Positions 1-8,796 of a stretch of 39,364 nucleotides of DNA are shown here, piece after piece (position 1 is the first letter of the stretch; every line of letters begins with the position of its first letter). Origin of the DNA: BS150m-G50 sp964501185 [NCBI: uncultured Bacteroidia bacterium]. GTDB lineage: Bacteria > CAIWAD01 > BS150m-G50. Position numbers and translations under genes: made by a program. The DNA lies in NCBI GenBank assembly GCA_964501185.1, contig CAZCRT010000011.1, positions 1 to 39,364 of the forward strand, given 5' to 3'. Below the pieces are notes generated by a model. It was not told where the DNA came from. It saw only the letters and a list, made by a program, of their open reading frames with translations, and made no database searches.

Positions 1-169
1 GGAAATACTCGCAGCTTAGGAATGCACCCATACACAACATTTGACATTAACTCAAATCGCGATGGGTAAGAGATTACCGAAAGAGCCAGGTTCTTCAACA
101 ATACTATCATTCCGGGACTTATCATTGTATTTGTAGTAGACAGCCCGGATTGGATTAATCGTATCTACA

Positions 170-634
170 TTACTCCTGTGTCAGAGGAAAAAGAATCTGT
201 GTCTCCAACTGATCAGGTGCGGTCCGGGTAGGATCATTCAGATACATCTCAACTGCTACACCTGTCACTGACAATCCTTCCGTTGCAACCCATTCAGAAA
301 GCGCCTTGTAGGCAGGTTCGATAGCGTCATATGGCCCCCGGTGAAGACAGGTAGCAACCTGCCCACCCGGAATGCCACTGGTCTGGATCCTGTCACGTCC
401 GGGTAACTCGCGAGCTACCGGAATGCCAATCTCAATATCGAGATTCTCCATATCCATATTGTAATAGGCAGCGTATGGTGGGCCGGCTGGTGTTTCTCCC
501 AGCTCCTCCAGATAACTGACAATCTCACTGAAACTGCTGCCGAGCACTTCAGACAGCTGTTCTACTGCAGCATGAGTACGTATCGACAGGGTCGACTGAT
601 ATGGTTGTTCCAGAATTCTGCATTCAATTGTCAT
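170..634 (-). CDS. GyrI-like / AraC effector-binding domain protein (stand-alone)
   Basis: The 154-residue product is about the size of a single GyrI-like small-molecule-binding domain. It matches that fold in outline: an N-terminal strand rich in hydrophobics, a GPPYAAYY segment, a central GGQVATCLHRGPYDAI stretch, and a C-terminal VEMYLNDP segment with the Glu and Asp usual in this family. There is no helix-turn-helix, so it is a free-standing effector-binding protein rather than a transcription activator. An in-frame start 7 codons upstream exists, but the ATG at 634 has AAAGGAAATCAG directly before it and is preferred. It follows the pyrophosphatase gene on the same strand with a 62-nt gap, so co-transcription is possible. 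The ligand is not predictable. Confidence 0.75.
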   Translation of the reverse strand: MTIECRILEQPYQSTLSIRTHAAVEQLSEVLGSSFSEIVSYLEELGETPAGPPYAAYYNMDMENLDIEIGIPVARELPGRDRIQTSGIPGGQVATCLHRGPYDAIEPAYKALSEWVATEGLSVTGVAVEMYLNDPTRTAPDQLETQILFPLTQE

Positions 635-696
635 CTGATTTCCTTTCGTTCGCAACTGATATGATCAAATCATTACGCACGGGTATACTCGCAATT

Positions 697-1308
697 CTAC
701 TCCCCGAACTGATCCTCGTAATCAGCTATTGCTGCTTCTATCACTTTAACGGCGTGATCGTGATTATACACCCGGGTGATGGAGACATCGGACTTCTCCC
801 CCGGTATCATTTTGTAGGTCAGAAAGTAGTGTTGCAGGCGTTCGATATATAATTCGGGAAGCTCCTCGATATCTGCAACACCGGCCCAGAGGTTGTCATT
901 TTCAAGAACAGCGATGATCTTATCATCCGCCTCACCATTGTCTACCATCTGCAATCCACCGATGACCCTGGCATTGAGAATTATCTCCGAACGATTAATC
1001 GGCCGCTCACTGATCACGCAGATGTCAAGTGGATCCCCATCAGCCTGCTCTGCTCTGTCACAGAGTGCAGCTACCCTCTTACCACAGAAGGTCCGTGGAA
1101 TCAGTCCGTAAAGAGATGGTGGTTGCGAAGTAGCACGTTGTGGCCGGTCGAGACGCAGATAACCGGTCTCTTTATCGATCTCATACTTGACCAGATCAAA
1201 AGGGGTCAACTCGATATAGGCATGTACAAGCTGAGGTGGAGCCGGTCCCACAGTAAGCCCGTGCCAGGGATGAGGACGCCAGCGGTAGAATGATTGCGGA
1301 AATGACAT
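697..1308 (-). CDS. ppa: Inorganic pyrophosphatase (family I, soluble)
   Basis: The enzyme hydrolyses diphosphate to two phosphates in the cytoplasm, pulling biosynthetic reactions forward. The family I signature DGDPLD lies at residues 90-95, and its aspartates bind the catalytic metals. Upstream are conserved YEIDKETG (about 42-49) and the Y-G-x-I-P segment (about 67-71); the C-terminal half has the conserved D-x-K type metal and phosphate ligands. The length of 203 residues is normal for bacterial and plant-like family I enzymes. The start has a strong Shine-Dalgarno (GAGGAG, 6 nt before ATG). It sits 29 nt downstream of the polysaccharide deacetylase gene on the same strand, so it may be read from that operon. 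Confidence 0.93.
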   Translation of the reverse strand: MSFPQSFYRWRPHPWHGLTVGPAPPQLVHAYIELTPFDLVKYEIDKETGYLRLDRPQRATSQPPSLYGLIPRTFCGKRVAALCDRAEQADGDPLDICVISERPINRSEIILNARVIGGLQMVDNGEADDKIIAVLENDNLWAGVADIEELPELYIERLQHYFLTYKMIPGEKSDVSITRVYNHDHAVKVIEAAIADYEDQFGE

Positions 1309-1337
1309 TTGCTACTCCTCACTTAAGCTCGAGCTAT

Positions 1338-2327
1338 TCAGAATTTCCCTGATACCTGCCGGGTCCAGCTGACAGGGGCCGCACCAGCCTGCTGCGGTAG
1401 ATCATTAGTGTCCAGTCGCTCCAGAGTGCAGGCGTTCTCCCGGTTAACAGCTGCCAATCCTACAGAAGTGGTCAAAGCCATACTACACCCTTTTTGCATC
1501 AACAGATCGATCAAGGAATCATTATACGAACCATTGGGATAACAGAAAACCCAATCCTTGCCGGACATGCCAGCCCGGCGCATGAACTTGAGGGAAAGAT
1601 CTATTTCCTGTTCCTGCTGCTCAGGTGTCAACTGATCCAACCAGTAATGATCGTAACCATGGCTGCCAATATGCATTCCATTTTCCACCATCTCCTGCAG
1701 CTGTGCTGCGGAGAGGTATAAATCAGAAGCAAAATCGGCTTCATCAGTGGTCACAAAACGGTCAAACAGCTCTGATAGAATCCGCCTTCGCAATATCTCC
1801 GGCAGGGCTTTCTGCAGCATGCGCTTCAGAAAAGCAGTCTCAGCATCATCATAACGGCCGGGGTGAGCATGTTCACTATGATATTGCTCATTGCTTTCGA
1901 GATTATATTCGCTGCGATAGTAATCAAGCTGATCATACAGGATCGGAATCAGCTTTCTGCTACCGATAGCTGCCAGCAGGAAGTGAATCTTGTTGACATC
2001 CAGTACGATTTGTTCCTGAATCGCCCTGGCCATAGGAAAGAAAGAACCTTGAATCCCCCGCCGCCGCAACTCTGGAAAGACAGTGCGAAAATGATCACTG
2101 TAACCATCATCGAAAGTCATCAATATACCATTTTCAGGTAATCTGTCACAGCTGTCATCCTGAATCGCCTGGATCAGCTCTTCGATTCGCAATGGTTGAT
2201 AGTACTTCTCTATGTAATCCAGCTGCCCGGTGAACTGTTCCACAGTCAGTCCCCTGATGTCGGGATAAAGCGACTGCTGCAGTTGGCGTACATAGTGATA
2301 CATGACGATTGTGATCTGGTTCATCAT
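1338..2327 (-). CDS. Polysaccharide deacetylase family protein
   Basis: This is a NodB-type carbohydrate esterase 4 protein of 329 residues with no obvious signal peptide. The catalytic-base motif TFDDGY lies at about residues 70-75. The metal-binding motif appears as HIGSHGYDH (about 219-227), and YPNG (about 264-267) follows, as expected for the active-site groove. Between the first two motifs is an insertion of roughly 100 residues of helical, charged sequence. The family removes N- or O-acetyl groups from cell-wall or capsular sugars; the substrate here is unknown. The gene starts with two adjacent ATG codons (2327, 2324) and overlaps the end of the acyltransferase-like gene by 4 nt, indicating translational coupling. 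A surface-sugar or lipid-linked modification pathway is the likely setting. Confidence 0.85.
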   Translation of the reverse strand: MMNQITIVMYHYVRQLQQSLYPDIRGLTVEQFTGQLDYIEKYYQPLRIEELIQAIQDDSCDRLPENGILMTFDDGYSDHFRTVFPELRRRGIQGSFFPMARAIQEQIVLDVNKIHFLLAAIGSRKLIPILYDQLDYYRSEYNLESNEQYHSEHAHPGRYDDAETAFLKRMLQKALPEILRRRILSELFDRFVTTDEADFASDLYLSAAQLQEMVENGMHIGSHGYDHYWLDQLTPEQQEQEIDLSLKFMRRAGMSGKDWVFCYPNGSYNDSLIDLLMQKGCSMALTTSVGLAAVNRENACTLERLDTNDLPQQAGAAPVSWTRQVSGKF

Positions 2328-3391
2328 TCTCCAGTGGCTGGCAGGCAGTTGGGACGATCCTGGTCAGCGTCACCCCGACACATGCTGAATTCGGAATTCG
2401 AGGGCGCCTTACAGGTGAAATCCAGCTCAATATTCCGCTGCTCAAACGGTTCGTAGTAGTTCGGAATAATAATATCTGAAGCAGGAGTGCGTTGCAGAAA
2501 ACCGGCTACAGCAAGCTGCTCCGGTTCCAGGCCGAGATTGTAGAAGTCGATATACTCCGCATCATATTCCTGTAGCAGGTGCTGGAATTCAGCTACAGTT
2601 CCAGCCAGCGCCCGGACATCACCGTAGTAATCCACCCACCGCAGTGCACTGCTGCCGGCGTGCTCAGCCTGTCGCAGGACAATAATCCCCCTGATCGTAT
2701 CGTCCGTTTGCAGACCGTAGAGGTGATAACGGTAACCGGGGTGTTCCAGATACCGGCGACGCAGATATTGTAATGATTTGACAGGGAGAGCAGTCTGACG
2801 CAAATGTTCCAGTTGTGGCTCTGCCTTCTGGAAAGCGGGCAGGTCAAATTGAATAAAGCGCTTTTCAGCTGTCACGGTAGTACGGTGCTGCCATCGACCA
2901 TTGAAGTTACCAACCAGTTCAAAATGGGAGCGCTCATTATTCAAAAGGTAGTAGTGATTCAACTGACCGACTGTGAATCCGAGATGCCGGTAGATCGGAA
3001 TAACCTGACGGCTGAGCCCGAACCCTGAAACGGATCGCGGTTTAAGCTCTTTTTCCAGATAGCGTAGCATCCCCAGCCCCACCCCGGTTCCCTGCAGCTC
3101 TTCAAGCACCTTCCAGATAGCGAGCCAGATATCTACCTGTTCGATAGCAGGGTCAAACTGGCTGGTAGGGATGAAACCGAGCATCCCGTGCAGCTGGCCA
3201 CTTTCCTGATGACGGGCGATGACAAAATTATAGCTGTTAGTTTGAGGATTATAATGCTGCCAGTCCATTAACTCACGGCTGAGCACCAGTGGATGCTGTG
3301 CTCGCCAATGCTCTTCGATAAATTCGAGTAGTAGCGGCAAGTCATCCCGGTGACATATCTTTATCTCATAGCCGGATTTAGTTTCATCCAC
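2324..3391 (-). CDS. GNAT-like acyltransferase, probable sugar or cell-envelope modification
   Basis: The N-terminal half reads as an acyl-CoA N-acyltransferase fold. It has an IKICHRDDLPLLLEFI opening, a central GMLGFIPTSQF strand, and an LQGTGVGLGML segment resembling the acetyl-CoA pyrophosphate-binding Q/R-x-x-G-x-G/A loop. A FGLSRQVIPIYRHLGF segment follows, as in GNAT motif B. The C-terminal half (about residues 180-355) looks like a second, degenerate copy of the same fold. The open frame extends upstream to a TTG at 3487 inside an intergenic repeat. I prefer GTG at 3391, which follows AGGA by 10 nt and lies just outside the repeat, giving 355 residues; the start is not certain. It overlaps the deacetylase by 4 nt. 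Its substrate is unknown. Confidence 0.65.
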   Translation of the reverse strand: MDETKSGYEIKICHRDDLPLLLEFIEEHWRAQHPLVLSRELMDWQHYNPQTNSYNFVIARHQESGQLHGMLGFIPTSQFDPAIEQVDIWLAIWKVLEELQGTGVGLGMLRYLEKELKPRSVSGFGLSRQVIPIYRHLGFTVGQLNHYYLLNNERSHFELVGNFNGRWQHRTTVTAEKRFIQFDLPAFQKAEPQLEHLRQTALPVKSLQYLRRRYLEHPGYRYHLYGLQTDDTIRGIIVLRQAEHAGSSALRWVDYYGDVRALAGTVAEFQHLLQEYDAEYIDFYNLGLEPEQLAVAGFLQRTPASDIIIPNYYEPFEQRNIELDFTCKAPSNSEFSMCRGDADQDRPNCLPATGE

Positions 3392-3403
3392 AACAATGGC
3401 ATC

Positions 3404-3502
3404 CTGTATTGTGATACAAAGTAGAATATGAGCACAATGAGATCTGGAACTATGATGCAAGTTACTTTGTTGAAATGAAAACAGCAAGTTGGGAACAGAA
3501 AC
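3404..3502 (-). repeat. 99-nt intergenic element, copy B, upstream of the acyltransferase-like gene
   Basis: This copy matches the element at 4301-4399 with the same length and no net gap. The two conserved ends are GTTTCTGTTCCC-x-ACTTGCTGTT on the distal side and ATTC-y-ACTTTGTATCACAA next to the gene. A conserved AAGTAA-x-TTGC block lies near one third, and a variable core of about 25 nt lies between. On the minus strand TTGCTG and TAACTT are 17 nt apart and could be a promoter. The gene-proximal end contains TTGT-ATC-ACAA, an inverted repeat. It is likely a duplicated promoter and leader. Confidence 0.75.
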
Positions 3503-3522
3503 GGGCTGGGCAAGAAGTCTGC

Positions 3523-4290
3523 TTATTGAGGAAGGCCATCCTGTACGCGTTTCACACTGAGATAGACAAGTAGACTGTAGTCGAGACCATGCTCTTTAAT
3601 AAACGATTCCTCCAGCTCCCAGAAAGGGGGCCAGATGGTTTTCCAGAAATCAGAAGCGTTTTTCTGAATGCTGGCATGAGTGAGAGCGTTTTGTTCCAGC
3701 GAATCTACAACATTTTCTTTGCGCTCGGTTGCCGTCTCTTCATTGGTCAACTCTACTGCTTCATCAACTTCTACTGGAACTGCTTTCATCAAGTCCAGCG
3801 CCTCATCAAGTGTATAGTGATGTCGATGATGAAACTTCCGGATTGCCATCGACATTTCCTGGATAAATGATGAGATGTTCTTCGTGACTTCAGCGGGATT
3901 TCTATTCTGGAAAGCATAGTCGATAAAAATCAACTGACAACCCGGCTTGACCATGGAGACCATTGCCTGTAATTCGCTGATCGGAGACTGGAAATGATGC
4001 AGGGCAAAAGTTGACAGCAGCAGATCAAACCCCGAGGAATCCACCAGTTGCTGATACTCATCACTTTCACGATCAACATAATGAGCAACAGGGCTGTCAT
4101 TCTTCCGGGGATCATTATCACAAAAACGGTTGAAGTAATCGATGCCGGTCAGCTCCAGGTCACTGTTCAGTTCATTCAGCTTTTCCAGTAGTTTTCCATC
4201 TCCGCAGCCGTAGTCACAGATAGTCCGGCAATCTGTTTGTTCGATTACCGGAATTATTTTCTTCAGAATAAAATTATTAATCTCGGCCAT
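3523..4290 (-). CDS. Class I SAM-dependent methyltransferase
   Basis: This 255-residue cytoplasmic protein has a Rossmann-type methyltransferase core. Motif I, ICDYGCGDGKLLE (about 24-36), binds SAM. An acidic residue in LTGIDYF (about 48-54) would contact the ribose. The motif IV region is LLLSTFALHHF (about 90-100) and a VKPGCQLIFIDYAF strand follows. The C-terminal 110 residues are helical and charged and probably form a substrate-recognition cap. The substrate cannot be named. The ATG at 4290 has only a weak Shine-Dalgarno and lies 10 nt after a 99-nt element shared with the next gene. The pair may therefore be co-regulated, and with the deacetylase they form a plausible small-molecule or envelope-sugar modification cluster. 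Confidence 0.8.
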   Translation of the reverse strand: MAEINNFILKKIIPVIEQTDCRTICDYGCGDGKLLEKLNELNSDLELTGIDYFNRFCDNDPRKNDSPVAHYVDRESDEYQQLVDSSGFDLLLSTFALHHFQSPISELQAMVSMVKPGCQLIFIDYAFQNRNPAEVTKNISSFIQEMSMAIRKFHHRHHYTLDEALDLMKAVPVEVDEAVELTNEETATERKENVVDSLEQNALTHASIQKNASDFWKTIWPPFWELEESFIKEHGLDYSLLVYLSVKRVQDGLPQ

Positions 4291-4300
4291 TTCGTGCGCT

Positions 4301-4399
4301 CTGTTTTGTGATACAAAGTGGAATCTGGAAGTGATAAACTCACGATCTGCCGGGCAATTTACTTATGCGACGTGACAACAGCAAGTGGGGAACAGAAAC
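4301..4399 (-). repeat. 99-nt intergenic element, copy A, upstream of the methyltransferase gene
   Basis: This is the second copy of the element at 3404-3502, with an identical length of 99 nt. The 3' end nearest the gene carries TTTGTATCACAAA, a perfect TTTGT/ACAAA inverted repeat around a 3-nt centre, just before the methyltransferase start. On the minus strand TTGCTG is followed 17 nt later by TAAATT, a plausible -35/-10 pair. The conserved ends and divergent middle suggest that sequence-specific function sits at the ends. Confidence 0.75.
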
Positions 4400-4412
4400 T
4401 GGCAGGAGCATA

Positions 4413-4436
4413 GAGAGCCCGCTTAAACAGGCTCTC
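4413..4436 (-). other. Hairpin downstream of the aminotransferase operon
   Basis: A perfect 7-bp stem (GAGAGCC/GGCTCTC) with a 10-nt loop lies 40 nt after the stop codon of the aspartate aminotransferase at 4476. There is no U-tract after the stem on the minus strand, so it is not a canonical intrinsic terminator. It may act as a transcript 3' end or a processing barrier. Confidence 0.45.
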
Positions 4437-4475
4437 ACATTTTCGTAACAAATCCAGATACTGGTTTCAATGGTG

Positions 4476-5681
4476 TTACTGGACCACCGTCAGCTTTTCA
4501 AGCGCGTTCCCAATCCGCTCAATCCCGGCTGCTACTTTGTCATCCGTTGAGGAGAACGAAAGCCGGATAAAGCCATCACGGAAAAATGCTTTGCCTGGAA
4601 TAACTGCTACCAGAGCTTCCGCGAGCAGGTAACCGGCAAGTTCTCCGGAATCTGTGATCGTTTCACCGTCAGGCGTAGTGCTGTTCATGTAGGCAGTTAC
4701 ATCCAGAAAAAGATAGAATGCTCCCTGTGGCGCCATACTCTTCACCAGGGGCAGCTCTGCTGCGAGGCTATGGGCATACAGTGAACGCCGCTCATATTCA
4801 GTGTACATATCTAACACTTCGGGCGGATCCTCGCCCATAGCTGTAACAGCGGCATGCTGGGCGATGGCATTGGGACTGGAGGTGATCTGCGATTGTATCA
4901 CACCGACACTCCGAACCACTTCCGCCGGAGCCAGCATGTAACCGATTCGCCAGCCGGTCATGCAGTAAGCCTTGGATACACCGTTGACCACCAGCGCCTG
5001 CTGACGGATCTCCTGAAACTCCACCAGAGAACAGAAACGGTTCTCACCATAGATCATGCGGCTGTAAACCTCGTCACCCAGGATGTAAACTTCCGGATGA
5101 CGGGCAATAACCTCTACCAGGCCGGTCATCTCCTCCCGGCTGTAAACCATGCCGGTGGGATTGTTAGGAGTATTGAGGATCACCAGGCGGGTGCGCTCAG
5201 TAATAGCCTCTTCCAGCATGGCCGGTGTCAACTTGAACTGTGTGGCAGGTGTAGTATCCAGGAAAACAGGCTCCGCCTGGGCGAGATAAATCATATCAGG
5301 ATAAGCCAGCCATCCCGGAGTCGGTATGATCACCTCGTGCCCTTCTTCACAGAGCGCCATGATCAGATTGCTGATGGAATGCTTGGCACCACTTGAAACC
5401 GCGATCTCGCTGAGGTCATAGTCGACCCCGTAATCACGTTGGTAACGTTCTGAGATAGCTTTGCGCAGTTCCGGAGTTCCAACACCGGCAGTATAGCGGG
5501 TGATATTCCGTTCAATGGCATCAATACCAGCATCCTTGATATGACGGGGAGTGGGATAATCGGGCTCACCGAGACTCAGGTTGAGGACATCTTCTCCTGC
5601 CGCGGCCAGCTCTCGAGCCTGTGCAGCAATTTCCAATGCCAGTGAGGGAGTCATCAGGCGCGTACGTCTCACAAAGCTCAT
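4476..5681 (-). CDS. Pyridoxal-phosphate aminotransferase, aspartate aminotransferase-like (fold type I, class I/II)
   Basis: This cytoplasmic enzyme of 401 residues most likely transfers the amino group of aspartate to 2-oxoglutarate, giving oxaloacetate. PLP-site residues are visible: SSGAK (96-100), NNPTG (173-177), D203 and Y206 in LGDEVY, and the Schiff-base lysine K237 in VSKAYCMTGWRIGY. The C-terminal FIRLSFS arginine should bind the substrate carboxylate. It resembles the I-gamma aspartate/prephenate aminotransferase group. The start has AGGA 6 nt upstream. It lies 19 nt after pckA and forms the distal gene of an aminotransferase-pckA-aminotransferase operon. Tyrosine, phenylalanine or alanine cannot be excluded as alternative substrates from sequence alone. 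Confidence 0.88.
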   Translation of the reverse strand: MSFVRRTRLMTPSLALEIAAQARELAAAGEDVLNLSLGEPDYPTPRHIKDAGIDAIERNITRYTAGVGTPELRKAISERYQRDYGVDYDLSEIAVSSGAKHSISNLIMALCEEGHEVIIPTPGWLAYPDMIYLAQAEPVFLDTTPATQFKLTPAMLEEAITERTRLVILNTPNNPTGMVYSREEMTGLVEVIARHPEVYILGDEVYSRMIYGENRFCSLVEFQEIRQQALVVNGVSKAYCMTGWRIGYMLAPAEVVRSVGVIQSQITSSPNAIAQHAAVTAMGEDPPEVLDMYTEYERRSLYAHSLAAELPLVKSMAPQGAFYLFLDVTAYMNSTTPDGETITDSGELAGYLLAEALVAVIPGKAFFRDGFIRLSFSSTDDKVAAGIERIGNALEKLTVVQ

Positions 5682-5700
5682 TTTCTATCCTGCCTTCTCG

Positions 5701-7362
5701 TTATGATTTATCAGATTTGAAGCGTTTCGGACCGGCGTTACGTACTTCGAGTGTACAGCCATCCTCATACAACTTGAAATTCTCGATAAAGCGTGCAGCC
5801 AGTGCGTCATACCGTTTCCAGTATTCATTCTTGTCACCCCAGGAGTTGGATGGTTCAAGAACTTCCTCAGGAACATCGGGACAGCTGAGTGGCACTTTAA
5901 ATCCGAACAACTCATCTTTACGATACTCTACTTCACTCAACTTGCCATCGAGAGCGGCGTTGAGCAGGTTCCGGGTATGACGAATTGAAATCCGCTTGCC
6001 TACGCCGAAACGGCCACCGACCCAACCGGTGTTCACCAGCCAGCAACGGGAGTTGTGTTTCAGCATCCGCTGCTTCAGCATCTCAGCATACTCGTGTGGA
6101 TGGCGGACCATAAAGGGTGCTCCGAAACAGGCGCTGAAGGTAATCTGCGGTTCAATACCCAGTCCGATCTCGGTACCGGCAATTTTGGAAGTATAACCGC
6201 TGATGAAATGGTATTGTGCCTGTTCTGCATCGAGACGGGCAATCGGAGGCATCACCCCGGAAGCATCACAGGTCAGGAAAATGATATCGGTGGGGTGTTC
6301 ATTCACCAGTTTCTCAGGTACCACATTTGGAATAAATTCCAGCGGGTAGGACGCACGGGTATTCTCGGTGATAATATCATCATCCAGGTCGATGTGACGT
6401 GAGACAGGATCGAGAACTACATTCTCCAGAATGGTTCCGAAGCGTCTGGTACAGGCGTGGATCTCCGGTTCGTGCTCCTGCGACAGCCGAATGACCTTCG
6501 CGTAGCAACCGGCCTCAAAATTAAAGATGCCTTTACTGCTCCAGCCATGCTCATCGTCACCGATCAGATTGCGATTCGGATCAGCAGAGAGGGTTGTCTT
6601 ACCGGTACCACTCAGTCCGAAGAAAAGCGCAGCATCACCGGTTTTACTTACATTGGCCGAGCAATGCATGGGCAGCACATCCTGGAAAGTGAGCAGGAAG
6701 TTGAGTACAGTAAATACACCCTTCTTGATCTCCCCGCCATAAAGCGAATTTGCTACAATGGCGGTCTTAGCAGCGAAATTCAGTACAATACCGGTTTCGC
6801 TACGGGTGCCGTCGATACGGGGATCCACCCTGAAACCGGGGAGATCGATAACGGTGAAGTCTGGAATGAACTTTTTATGCTCATCGAGATCGCTGAAAGT
6901 ACGCAGCATATTGCGGGCAAAGTGGCTGTGCCAGGCTTTTTCTGTAATAATGCGGACTTTGATTGCATACTCAGGATCGGAACCGGCGTAAACATCCTGT
7001 ACGAAGAGTTCCTCATCCTGACAGTAGGATTGAACACGCCCCAGCAGTGAGTTGAATTTTTCAAGACTGTAGGGACGATTATACTCTCCCCACCAGACAT
7101 TGTCCTCTGTGCTATCTTCCTTGACGATGTATTTGTCAGAGGCGGCCCGGGCGGTATGCTTTCCGGTATTGACCAGCATCGGGCCTTCGCGTGTGATACG
7201 GCCTTCATTCCGGAAGACAACCTCTTCATAAAGCGCTTCCGTGGGGAGATTCCAGTATACCGTGTCCAGATGGTTGAGACCGTGATTGCTCAACTTGAAA
7301 TCAGACGCTAATGTCTTTGCCTCTTTGATAGCAGGTGTCTTAAACTTGAGATACTTGCTCAT
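5701..7362 (-). CDS. pckA: Phosphoenolpyruvate carboxykinase (ATP)
   Basis: The enzyme interconverts oxaloacetate plus ATP with PEP plus CO2 plus ADP, at the branch between the TCA cycle and gluconeogenesis. The P-loop GLSGTGKTTLS lies at residues 249-259, and the ATP-type signature LIGDDEHGW at 267-275 provides metal and nucleotide ligands. YGGEIKKG (about 208-215) carries the conserved active-site lysine. The length of 553 residues is close to the E. coli enzyme. A TTG two codons upstream also opens the frame, but the ATG at 7362 overlaps the TGA of the preceding aminotransferase by 4 nt and has a GAGGG Shine-Dalgarno, so it is preferred. Flanking aminotransferases feed oxaloacetate to it, which points to amino-acid-driven anaplerosis or gluconeogenesis. 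Confidence 0.97.
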   Translation of the reverse strand: MSKYLKFKTPAIKEAKTLASDFKLSNHGLNHLDTVYWNLPTEALYEEVVFRNEGRITREGPMLVNTGKHTARAASDKYIVKEDSTEDNVWWGEYNRPYSLEKFNSLLGRVQSYCQDEELFVQDVYAGSDPEYAIKVRIITEKAWHSHFARNMLRTFSDLDEHKKFIPDFTVIDLPGFRVDPRIDGTRSETGIVLNFAAKTAIVANSLYGGEIKKGVFTVLNFLLTFQDVLPMHCSANVSKTGDAALFFGLSGTGKTTLSADPNRNLIGDDEHGWSSKGIFNFEAGCYAKVIRLSQEHEPEIHACTRRFGTILENVVLDPVSRHIDLDDDIITENTRASYPLEFIPNVVPEKLVNEHPTDIIFLTCDASGVMPPIARLDAEQAQYHFISGYTSKIAGTEIGLGIEPQITFSACFGAPFMVRHPHEYAEMLKQRMLKHNSRCWLVNTGWVGGRFGVGKRISIRHTRNLLNAALDGKLSEVEYRKDELFGFKVPLSCPDVPEEVLEPSNSWGDKNEYWKRYDALAARFIENFKLYEDGCTLEVRNAGPKRFKSDKS

Positions 7363-8576
7363 GCCCAATCCCTCACAAGTTTGCGGTCACCAATGAATAG
7401 CTCATTCGGTGAATCCGGATCCAGAGCCCACTTCATCCTCTCAATACCGTCTGTGATATCCTTGATACTTCCACAGTAACTCAATCGCAGATATCCCTCC
7501 ATGCCGAATTCCACACCTGGAACAGTCACTACCTGAACTTTCTCAAGCAGCATTTCTGCCAGGCGGGCGGAATCCTTATCGTAATTGCTGAAATCTGCGA
7601 AACAGTAAAAAGTACCATCCGGCTGATATGTTTTTACGCCGTTGAAGGAACCGAGACGAGCCATCATCACGTTGCGATTGTTCTCCAGGGTAACCCGCAG
7701 GTTTTCCACATGCGACTGGATGCCATTGATGGCTGCGACTGCTGCGGATTGTAACAGAGCTGACGGACCGGAAGTCTGATGCCCCTGAATGTTGGTCATC
7801 ACTTCGGTCAGTTTTTTGCTGGCGATAGACCAACCAATACGAAAACCGGTCATAGCGTACTGTTTGGAGATACCGTTGATGACGATCAGCTTGGAATTCT
7901 CGGAGAGGTCCGTAGCGTAGTCGTAACAGTTGATCGGTTTGCGATTATCAAAAATGAGGCGGTGATAAATATCATCCATAATCAGATAGAGATCCCGTTT
8001 CTCGCAGAACTGTACTACATCGGAGATGAATTCTTCCGAGTACATCGCCCCGCTCGGATTATTGGGGCTGTTGATGATGACCGCCTTGGTATAGGAACCG
8101 ACCTTCTCCTCGATATCCTGAATGCGGGGATAGAAGGTTCCATCTTCAGGTACAACCGGTACCGGTATCGCCTGACAGAGCTTGGCCATCTCGGGATAGC
8201 TTACCCAGTAAGGTGCAGGGAAGACCACCTCTTCCTGTGGATTGAGTACCGCCTGCAGAGCAACCATGATAGCCTGTTTGGCGCCACCGGAGGCCATCAC
8301 ATTCTCCGGAGCTACCTTGCGGTTGTAGAATTCCTCAGTATAGCGGATGATCGCTTTTTTCATTGCCCGGGTACCGTCAGCAGGTGTGTAGCGTACAGCA
8401 CCACTGTTCAACAAACCGGCAGCAGCAGTGATAGCATCGATAGGAGCACTGCTCTTCGGCTCACCGCCACCCAGATGTATAATCGGATCACCCTTTTCAC
8501 GAAGAATTGCCGCCTTCTCATTCAATCTGAGTGTGGCAGACTCGCTGATAGTTCTTGCAATTTGACTGATACTCAT
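7359..8576 (-). CDS. Pyridoxal-phosphate aminotransferase, aspartate aminotransferase-like (second copy)
   Basis: This 405-residue fold-type I aminotransferase is the first gene of the pckA operon. PLP contacts are SGGAK (96-100), NNPSG (172-176), the conserved aspartate of DDIYHRL (about 201), and the Schiff-base lysine K238 in ISKQYAMTGFRIG. Its C-terminal LRLSYC arginine should bind the alpha-carboxylate. It is clearly divergent from the copy at 4476-5681, so the two are paralogues rather than a recent duplication. The start has AGAGGG 6 nt upstream. Aspartate to oxaloacetate is the best guess because it is translationally coupled to PEP carboxykinase, but the true amino donor may differ from that of the other copy. 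Confidence 0.88.
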   Translation of the reverse strand: MSISQIARTISESATLRLNEKAAILREKGDPIIHLGGGEPKSSAPIDAITAAAGLLNSGAVRYTPADGTRAMKKAIIRYTEEFYNRKVAPENVMASGGAKQAIMVALQAVLNPQEEVVFPAPYWVSYPEMAKLCQAIPVPVVPEDGTFYPRIQDIEEKVGSYTKAVIINSPNNPSGAMYSEEFISDVVQFCEKRDLYLIMDDIYHRLIFDNRKPINCYDYATDLSENSKLIVINGISKQYAMTGFRIGWSIASKKLTEVMTNIQGHQTSGPSALLQSAAVAAINGIQSHVENLRVTLENNRNVMMARLGSFNGVKTYQPDGTFYCFADFSNYDKDSARLAEMLLEKVQVVTVPGVEFGMEGYLRLSYCGSIKDITDGIERMKWALDPDSPNELFIGDRKLVRDWA

Positions 8577-8796
8577 CTTGACCCTCTATTTAGTCTCTTA
8601 CCATTTGTTTCGTATTTAACCGCTGTTGCATCTTCCGGACTTGAGTGGGGATCACTCTTCTAAGGTTATGGCGTACAGCGTTATTTTGAACACAAAATCT
8701 GGGGTAATTTTATACATTTTGCAAGCTTTTTGCCCGCTTTCAGGTATTTTTCTATCGTCATCTATGGGAATGGAGTTAATCGAATAAACGATCTTT

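Noticed and set aside
1-169. Open frames at the left edge: plus frame 1 to a stop at 67-69, and a minus frame from an ATG near 136 running off the edge
   Set aside because: Each is too short, lacks a good ribosome site and gives no recognisable product; a truncated gene is possible but cannot be supported.
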